From Chloroflexota bacterium (GTDB lineage: Bacteria > Chloroflexota > Dehalococcoidia > Lucifugimonadales > VGZR01): DNA of 11,384 bases. Numbering within the stretch: position 1 is the stretch's first letter; each line of letters opens with the position of its first letter. The position numbers and the translations under genes are program-made. The stretch lies in NCBI GenBank assembly GCA_027625225.1, contig JAQBWG010000031.1, positions 1 to 11,384 of the forward strand, read 5' to 3'. The notes under the pieces are model-generated. The model was not told where the DNA came from and ran no database searches. It worked only from the letters and a program-made list of their open reading frames with translations. Positions 6,615 through 11,384 of the stretch are shown one piece after another.

Positions 6615-8300
6615 TCAGTCGGCGACGTGCGCGGCCACGTCTTGAGTTGGCGTTTCTTCGGGCTCTGTAACGGCGTTGCTGGTACGAAGAGGAATCTCTT
6701 TCAGGAACAGTGTGATGATGATGGCGATGATAGTGACACCCAACGTCACAAGGAAGACATCGCTCAGGGCCGAGGTGAGAACTTCGCGCAGGGTGTGGAC
6801 GATTTGCTGGGCGATGTCCATCCCGTTGGCACCAGATTCAGTTAATGTATTTTCGAGTGCGGTGAGGGCCTCAGAGTCAACGAGGACACGAGGGTTGCGG
6901 CTGATGTCAGCGATGAGGTCCGGGGTAAGGGCCGTAGTGGCTTGTGGTTCGAGTTCTTCGGCTACGTTGGCTGCGAATCGGGCGGCCATGACGGTGCCGA
7001 GGACGGCGAGGCCAACGGTGCCGCCGATAGACCGCATGAACTGGACGGCAGAGGTGACGACGCCGAGCTGGTTATGGGGTACGGCGTTCTGGACGGCGAG
7101 AGAGTAGGTGGGCAGGGACATGCCTAGGCCGAAGCCCATGAGAATGATGTTCAAAATGGCCATACCCCGGTTGGTGTCAATGTCCATTTGGGAACTCAGG
7201 AATAGGCCTGCGCCGAGGATGGCAAGGCCGATAAGTGAAACATATTTGTAGTGGCCTCCGAAACGGGCCATAAGCTGTCCGGCTAGAGAAGCACCGACGA
7301 CGGTTCCCATCATCATGGGGGTGAGGATGCTACCGGTGCTGGTCGGTGATTCACCCAGCACACCCTGAAAATACAAGGGTACAAAGACTGAGCCTGCGAA
7401 CATCCCAAATCCGGAGAAGAACACGGCAAATACGGATACGGCGACGATGGGGTTTTTGTATACACCCAATGGCATGACGGGGTTCCGTGCTCGTTGCTCC
7501 CAGAATATAAAGGTTATGGTGCAAAGAGCAGCAACAACAACCATGGCGATGACTTGGGGTGAGGACCAGGGGAAAGAGCTACCACCCCAGGACAGGCCGA
7601 GTACCAGAGTGGATACACCGACGACCAAAAGTGCAATGCCAAAGAAGTCGATGTGCCGCTCTTTGACCGTGGATTTAATGTTGGGGAAGAATTTCACAAA
7701 AAGCAGCATAATAGGAACGCCGATGGGTACGTTGATGAGGAATACCCAGTGCCAGGAAAGTGCGTCGGTGATGAATCCTCCAACCACAGGGCCCACGATG
7801 GATGCGATTCCAAAAGTGGCGGCGATAAATCCCAAGTACTTGCCACGGTCAGCAGGTGGGAAAAGATCTCCGACGGCGATAAAGGCGTTGGCGAAAAGGA
7901 TGCCTCCACCTACGCCTTGAAGTGCACGAAATAGGATGAGCTGGTTCATGCTCTGGCTGATGCCGGCGAGGATAGAGCCGATGATAAATATGGCCGCACC
8001 ACCGATGAAGAAGATTTTGCGGCCGTAGATATCGCTCAATTTGCCGGCAACAGGGATTATCGCGGTGGACGTAACGAGGTAGGCGGTGGTAACCCAGGTA
8101 AACTTATCGAATTCACCGAGGTCGGCGATTATGCGGGGCATGGCTGTGCCGACGATGGTTTGGTCTAGGGCGGCAAGGAAGAGTGCCAATAAAACGCCGC
8201 CCATAGTGATAATGATTTGACGTCTTGGTAAGACAGGAAAATCGTCAGCGGGTGGCGCCCAAGCAGACGGGTCGTCAGCCTGGCCGGCCGAATTGGCCAC
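6615..8300 (-). CDS. DHA2-family MFS drug exporter, 14-helix (EmrB/QacA-like)
   Basis: A 561-residue proton-driven multidrug exporter of the inner membrane. Diagnostic motifs: D1-type LDQTIVGTAMPRI (45-57), motif A GKLSDIYGRK (86-95), the RALQGVGGG segment at about 125-133, and antiporter motif C GFIAATFGIASIVGPVVGG (157-175). The polar segment between the last helices (about 455-510) resembles the long loop before TM14 in DHA2 members. The frame is open to a GTG at 8327, but the GTG at 8300 is preferred: a strong AGGGAGGGA lies seven bases before it, while nothing suitable precedes 8327. No emrA-type membrane fusion gene is adjacent, as expected for a single-membrane or QacA-like system. tRNA-Pro and pyrE follow immediately on the same strand. 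Confidence 0.9.
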   Translation of the reverse strand: MANSAGQADDPSAWAPPADDFPVLPRRQIIITMGGVLLALFLAALDQTIVGTAMPRIIADLGEFDKFTWVTTAYLVTSTAIIPVAGKLSDIYGRKIFFIGGAAIFIIGSILAGISQSMNQLILFRALQGVGGGILFANAFIAVGDLFPPADRGKYLGFIAATFGIASIVGPVVGGFITDALSWHWVFLINVPIGVPIMLLFVKFFPNIKSTVKERHIDFFGIALLVVGVSTLVLGLSWGGSSFPWSSPQVIAMVVVAALCTITFIFWEQRARNPVMPLGVYKNPIVAVSVFAVFFSGFGMFAGSVFVPLYFQGVLGESPTSTGSILTPMMMGTVVGASLAGQLMARFGGHYKYVSLIGLAILGAGLFLSSQMDIDTNRGMAILNIILMGFGLGMSLPTYSLAVQNAVPHNQLGVVTSAVQFMRSIGGTVGLAVLGTVMAARFAANVAEELEPQATTALTPDLIADISRNPRVLVDSEALTALENTLTESGANGMDIAQQIVHTLREVLTSALSDVFLVTLGVTIIAIIITLFLKEIPLRTSNAVTEPEETPTQDVAAHVAD

Positions 8301-8327
8301 GTGTATGTCCCTCCCTAGCTTGGTCAC

Positions 8328-8397
8328 ACGGGTCAGTTTTTGGGTAGGTTATGGACGCGTGTGCGTCCGCACTCTTCTCAAGGTGTTTTTGACCCGT
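8328..8397 (-). promoter_or_regulatory. Structured leader upstream of the DHA2 exporter
   Basis: In the leader RNA, ACGGGTCA (8397-8390) can pair perfectly with TGACCCGT (8335-8328), closing a 54-base loop. Inside it, GGACGC-ACAC-GCGTCC (8368-8353) makes a 6-bp tetraloop hairpin, and the overlapping GTGC-GGAC-GCAC offers an alternative hairpin. The structure ends just before the Shine-Dalgarno of the exporter. As DNA the same repeats could be paired operator half-sites. I recognise no known riboswitch family. Confidence 0.4.
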
Positions 8398-8406
8398 TTA
8401 GGCCTC

Positions 8407-8436
8407 ATTATATATCTCTATTTAGCCGTGCCTGAA
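8407..8436 (-). promoter_or_regulatory. Possible promoter of the exporter gene
   Basis: A perfect TATAAT (8412-8407) with a weak -35 TTCAGG (8436-8431) at 18-base spacing. Transcription would start near 8400, giving a leader of about 100 bases that contains the whole repeat structure at 8328-8397. Confidence 0.4.
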
Positions 8437-8442
8437 ATCGTG

Positions 8443-8537
8443 AAGAGCAATAAACCAGCAATATACCATGTGAACTTGGAGTCGTTGCGGTTGAGGTCGG
8501 ATTTGAAACACGAAAAATAATATTCAGTATTGCTCTT
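8443..8537. repeat. Separated 10-bp inverted repeat in the divergent intergenic region
   Basis: AAGAGCAATA (8443-8452) and its exact reverse complement TATTGCTCTT (8528-8537) are 75 bases apart. One arm lies just upstream of the exporter -35, the other lies about 90 bases before the ktrB start. The 8301-8626 gap contains no supported gene and is clearly more AT-rich than its surroundings; a TATATATAAG stretch at 8564-8573 could serve as a -10 region for ktrB, without a clear -35. Confidence 0.4.
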
Positions 8538-8626
8538 GAGATAGGTATATGCTCCTAGAAGTCTATATATAAGGCAGAGTAGAATCACCAATCTCAATTG
8601 GTTTTGGCGCAAAAACGTCTGATTGA

Positions 8627-10093
8627 ATGGAGGCCTCGTCTACATTCATTATGAATGAGGAACCGCAGATAGAACGTCGCCCTAACGAAGAGGGACAGGC
8701 GAGAGTCGCCAGAACGGCGTCCATACATCGTCCGCTTGCGAGGGTAGTGCAGGCCGGCATGGGAATCGCCAAGCCTCCGAAGACGCTTGGCGTTGGCGGA
8801 ATAGTAGTGGGCTTCATGCTCGTTATAGGCATCGGAACTTTACTTTTGTCGTTGCCTGGGGCACGGCAGCCGGGTACGGACTGGGATCCCATTGTGGCTT
8901 TGTTCACGGCGACATCGGCGGTGTGTGTTACCGGACTCGAAGTCACGAATACCGGAGAATACTGGAGCACATTCGGACACGTCGTCATCGCGGGGCTGAT
9001 TCAGGTCGGAGGCATCGGAGTTATGACCGCCTCGCTGCTTATCCTGCTTCTGCTCAGGCGCTCTATTTCTCTACGAGACAGGTTCCTGGTTCGGGAGGCG
9101 TCGGGCATAGCTCGTATTCACAGCGTGGCGGGCCTAGTCTTAATAATCACACTGTCAACGATCATTATCGAAGTAATCGGCGGTATTGCCCTGTGGTATC
9201 AGCTTTATGCCCGATACGACGCCCCTAACTCGGTATGGTTGGCTACCTTTCACACTATCTCCAGCTTTAATAACGCAGGGTTTGAGATATTCCAGAACGG
9301 TTCGAGTTTGAGCAGCTTTGCGGGCGATGCCGTTTTCCTGTTTACCACAGGGATACTCATCGTCGCGGGAGGCTTGGGAATGCTGCTTCTTCTGGACATG
9401 GCGAGCAAGCGCAAATGGGGAAAATTCACTTTCAACACTCGAATCGTACTAGCTACAAGTGCGATATTGCTGGTATTCGGATTCCTGACGATATTTTTCT
9501 TCGAGTACACCAATCCGCAAACGCTCGGGAATATGAGTGTCACTGAGAAAGCAACGAACGCTGCATTTCATTCGGCAAGTCGAACCGCAGGCTTCGCTTC
9601 TATAGACGTGAATAAGGCAAATGAGGAAACACAGTTCATCAAGATCATCTTGATGTACATCGGTGGAGCAACCGGTTCCACGGCCGGCGGCATTAAGGTG
9701 ACCACCTTTGCGGTGCTGGTGCTGGCGACCTTCGCGGCAGTACGCGGGTATGAGAATGCGACGGTGTTCGGGAGAAGAATTTCCCATCGAATTGTGTACA
9801 GAGCAGGAGCAGTTGCCGGTCTTTATGCAGTCCTTATATTTTTGGGGGCATTCGTGCTTATCATTACGGAAGAGTTTAACTTCCGCGAAATTCTCTTCGA
9901 AGCGGTAACTGCCAGTGGCACGGTGGGATGGACGACAGGCATTACGTCTGAACTATCTCAAGCGGGACGAATTACACTAACCGTGCTTATGTTCGTCGGG
10001 CGGTTAGGGCCACTGACTCTGGCATACATGCTAGGGCAGCGGGCCAAGGAGCCGTTATACGAACAACCTGAGTCAGAAGTAGCTATCGGGTAG
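8627..10093 (+). CDS. ktrB: KtrB/TrkH-type potassium uptake channel subunit
   Basis: A 488-residue membrane subunit of a Ktr/Trk potassium uptake system. Four M1-P-M2 repeats are visible, each with a selectivity-filter glycine: SAVCVTGLEV (G103), SFNNAGFEI (G218), SRTAGFASI (G322) and SGTVGWTTG (G434). GGATGSTAGGIKVTTF (346-361) is the conserved intramembrane gate and re-entrant region of repeat 3. The first about 45 residues are polar and cytosolic and are not conserved. The start is the ATG at 8627; an in-frame ATG at 8651 is also possible, and neither has a good Shine-Dalgarno. The regulatory ATP/NAD-binding KtrA/TrkA partner is not in this window, since the next gene is convergent. KtrB is preferred over TrkH because the protein lacks the extra TrkH helices. 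Confidence 0.88.
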   Translation: MEASSTFIMNEEPQIERRPNEEGQARVARTASIHRPLARVVQAGMGIAKPPKTLGVGGIVVGFMLVIGIGTLLLSLPGARQPGTDWDPIVALFTATSAVCVTGLEVTNTGEYWSTFGHVVIAGLIQVGGIGVMTASLLILLLLRRSISLRDRFLVREASGIARIHSVAGLVLIITLSTIIIEVIGGIALWYQLYARYDAPNSVWLATFHTISSFNNAGFEIFQNGSSLSSFAGDAVFLFTTGILIVAGGLGMLLLLDMASKRKWGKFTFNTRIVLATSAILLVFGFLTIFFFEYTNPQTLGNMSVTEKATNAAFHSASRTAGFASIDVNKANEETQFIKIILMYIGGATGSTAGGIKVTTFAVLVLATFAAVRGYENATVFGRRISHRIVYRAGAVAGLYAVLIFLGAFVLIITEEFNFREILFEAVTASGTVGWTTGITSELSQAGRITLTVLMFVGRLGPLTLAYMLGQRAKEPLYEQPESEVAIG

Positions 10094-10109
10094 TAGAGTT
10101 ACTTCTACT
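10092..10109. terminator. Weak hairpin between convergent stops
   Basis: AGTAGA-GTTACT-TCTACT is a perfect but AT-rich 6-bp stem spanning the stop codons of ktrB and the convergent enzyme gene, which end 11 bases apart. It lacks a T-run, so bidirectional termination here is only a possibility. Confidence 0.2.
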
Positions 10110-11384
10110 CCATGCGTGAGCCGCCCCATGACGGAGAGGCTCCGGCGGCGGTCGGCTCGACGATAACGTCAACTACGGCTGCTTTGCCACTATTGTATGC
10201 ACGTTCCAGAGCAGGTTTTATTTGCGCCGGATCTTCGACCCGTTCTCCATAACCTCCGAGCGATTCGGCCATACCGGCGAAGTTGGTGAAACCGAGTTCG
10301 CGGCCAGGCTTGCGTTGGTTGGGGGTGCGGGCAGTCCAGCCTGCATTGTTGCTGACAACAGTCACGAAGGGGATGTTGTGACGAAGGGCTGTGTCCAGCT
10401 CAATAGCATTCATGCCCATCGAGCCGTCGCCGTGCAGGACGAGTACCTGTTTATCCGGTTTGGCGACTTTGGCCCCGATGCCGTAGGGAAGACCAACTCC
10501 CATGGTGCCGGTGACGCCAGAGTTCAAACGATGTCCGGCAACGAAAGTGGGGATGGACTGCCGTCCGAAGTGCAAGATTTCGTTTCCATCTACCGAGATG
10601 ATGGCGTCACGGTCAACGAACTCGCGTATCTCTTTGCACAGGCGCAGTGGATGAATCGGCTGCTGGTCGGAGTTGAGTATGGCTTGCATCTGGGCAGTCT
10701 TCTTGTCGTTGTACTCGCTGAGTTTAGATATCCATGGCGATTCTAGCTTGGCTACGAACTTATCTTTCTGATTGTTGGCTTCGGCAACGAGTTGTCCGAG
10801 TGCGAGCTTTGCGTCAGCGGCGATGCCAAGGTGGATAGAACGGTTGTGGGCCAGTTCGCCTTCGTCAATGTCTATCTGAATAATCTTGGCATCTTTGGCG
10901 AAACGAGCACCGTACTGCATCATCCAGTTGAGGCGGGTGCCAACGACAAGGACGACATCGGCCTCACGTATTGCGGTGCTTCGTGCCCCGGGGAAAGAGA
11001 CCTTGTGGTCTTCGGGAGCCAGTCCACGAGACATGGGGGCGGTGTAGAAAGGGGTGTTGGTGGCGCTGACGAACTGTTCGAACTCGGGCGCACCGCCCGA
11101 GAAAAAGACGCCTCCTCCTCCGAAGATAAGGGGGCGTTCGGCGCTGGCGAGGAGGTCAATAGCTTCTTTAATGGCTCCGGGGTCAGCGGCGGGCTTCGTC
11201 TTGTGGTTGGAACGTGACGGGACGATGACTTTATCCTCGTCCACTTCTTCATAGAGAACATCGGCACCGCAGTCTATGTAGACAGGGCCGGGCCTGCCTG
11301 CTGTCGCCTGGCGAAACGCGGTGCTCACGATTTCGGGGTAGCGTTCGGCCATGGTGGGTTGATGGACGAATTTGCACAAGGGCT
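10105..11384 (-). CDS. Thiamine-diphosphate-dependent enzyme, acetolactate synthase / 2-hydroxyacyl-CoA lyase-like (5' end beyond window)
   Basis: About 425 C-terminal residues of a TPP enzyme whose family is normally 550-570 long, so roughly 130 residues of the N-terminal pyrimidine-binding domain lie beyond the right edge. Visible parts, numbered from the TTG codon at 11379: end of the PYR domain with KFVHQPTMAE and GRPGPVYID; the central domain (about 65-200) with PLIFGGGG and GTRLNWMMQYG; and the PP domain with SGVTGTMGVGLPYGIGA (287-303) and the TPP/Mg motif GDGSMGMNAIELDT through NN (317-345). GTRLNW and HRLNSG resemble oxalyl-CoA decarboxylases and 2-hydroxyacyl-CoA lyases more than catabolic acetolactate synthases, but GDGS rather than EGDS is closer to AHAS. 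The reaction is therefore left open: C-C bond cleavage or formation on a 2-oxo or 2-hydroxyacyl substrate. Confidence 0.85.
   Translation of the reverse strand, partial: PLCKFVHQPTMAERYPEIVSTAFRQATAGRPGPVYIDCGADVLYEEVDEDKVIVPSRSNHKTKPAADPGAIKEAIDLLASAERPLIFGGGGVFFSGGAPEFEQFVSATNTPFYTAPMSRGLAPEDHKVSFPGARSTAIREADVVLVVGTRLNWMMQYGARFAKDAKIIQIDIDEGELAHNRSIHLGIAADAKLALGQLVAEANNQKDKFVAKLESPWISKLSEYNDKKTAQMQAILNSDQQPIHPLRLCKEIREFVDRDAIISVDGNEILHFGRQSIPTFVAGHRLNSGVTGTMGVGLPYGIGAKVAKPDKQVLVLHGDGSMGMNAIELDTALRHNIPFVTVVSNNAGWTARTPNQRKPGRELGFTNFAGMAESLGGYGERVEDPAQIKPALERAYNSGKAAVVDVIVEPTAAGASPSWGGSRME

Noticed and set aside
8301..8327. Nine-residue extension of the DHA2 exporter from GTG 8327
   Set aside because: The GTG at 8300 has a strong Shine-Dalgarno at proper spacing, and the upstream GTG has none and abuts the leader repeat.
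8328..8397. Guanidine (ykkC or mini-ykkC) riboswitch before the exporter
   Set aside because: I cannot find the paired hairpins with ACGR loops or other conserved cores; the structure is reported only as an unidentified leader.
8293..8520. 75-residue plus-strand ORF in the intergenic region
   Set aside because: It overlaps the exporter start and leader, has no ribosome binding site and shows no recognisable family features.
8418..8612. 64-residue minus-strand ORF in the AT-rich gap
   Set aside because: Low-complexity AT-driven composition, no Shine-Dalgarno, and it spans the inverted-repeat arms.

Overview
This is a bacterial chromosomal segment with fairly GC-rich coding sequence. It is densely packed with metabolic and transport genes, and I see no phage, insertion-sequence or CRISPR hallmarks. 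A secreted protein with a long Thr/Pro/Ser-rich tail, frequent TTG and GTG starts and a fold-type IV aminotransferase cluster would fit a Chloroflexota (perhaps Dehalococcoidia-type) genome. That placement rests on gene style only and is not certain.

Left third (1-3103, minus strand): a candidate operon reads leftward from a good sigma70-like promoter at 3045-3016. In transcription order it holds a 5'-truncated remnant of a class-IV aminotransferase (2972-2610), two intact tandem paralogues (2529-1615 and 1575-643) and a secreted Thr/Pro-rich protein that runs off the left edge (608-1). The remnant appears to keep its promoter and Shine-Dalgarno but has lost its start codon and about 190 codons, including the catalytic lysine.

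Middle (3104-5958, plus strand): two tandem HAD phosphatases, each 258 residues and both starting with TTG, overlap by TTGA. They are followed by a 12-helix MFS transporter, also with a TTG start. The MFS gene converges on pyrE with a 4-base overlap.

Middle right (5955-8300, minus strand): a 14-helix DHA2-type MFS exporter, tRNA-Pro(CGG) with encoded CCA, and pyrE (orotate phosphoribosyltransferase) lie in one direction with almost no gaps. pyrE starts 8 bases after the tRNA CCA and has no ribosome binding site. The exporter has a roughly 100-base leader able to form an 8-bp closing stem around an inner hairpin.

Right (8301-11384): an AT-rich divergent intergenic region holds two sets of inverted repeats. 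A KtrB/TrkH-type potassium channel gene follows on the plus strand. A thiamine-diphosphate enzyme of the acetolactate synthase / 2-hydroxyacyl-CoA lyase superfamily converges on it and is cut by the right edge.

No complete novel defence or mobile system is evident. The most interesting items are the decapitated aminotransferase with intact leader, the tRNA-pyrE arrangement and the structured leader of the exporter.
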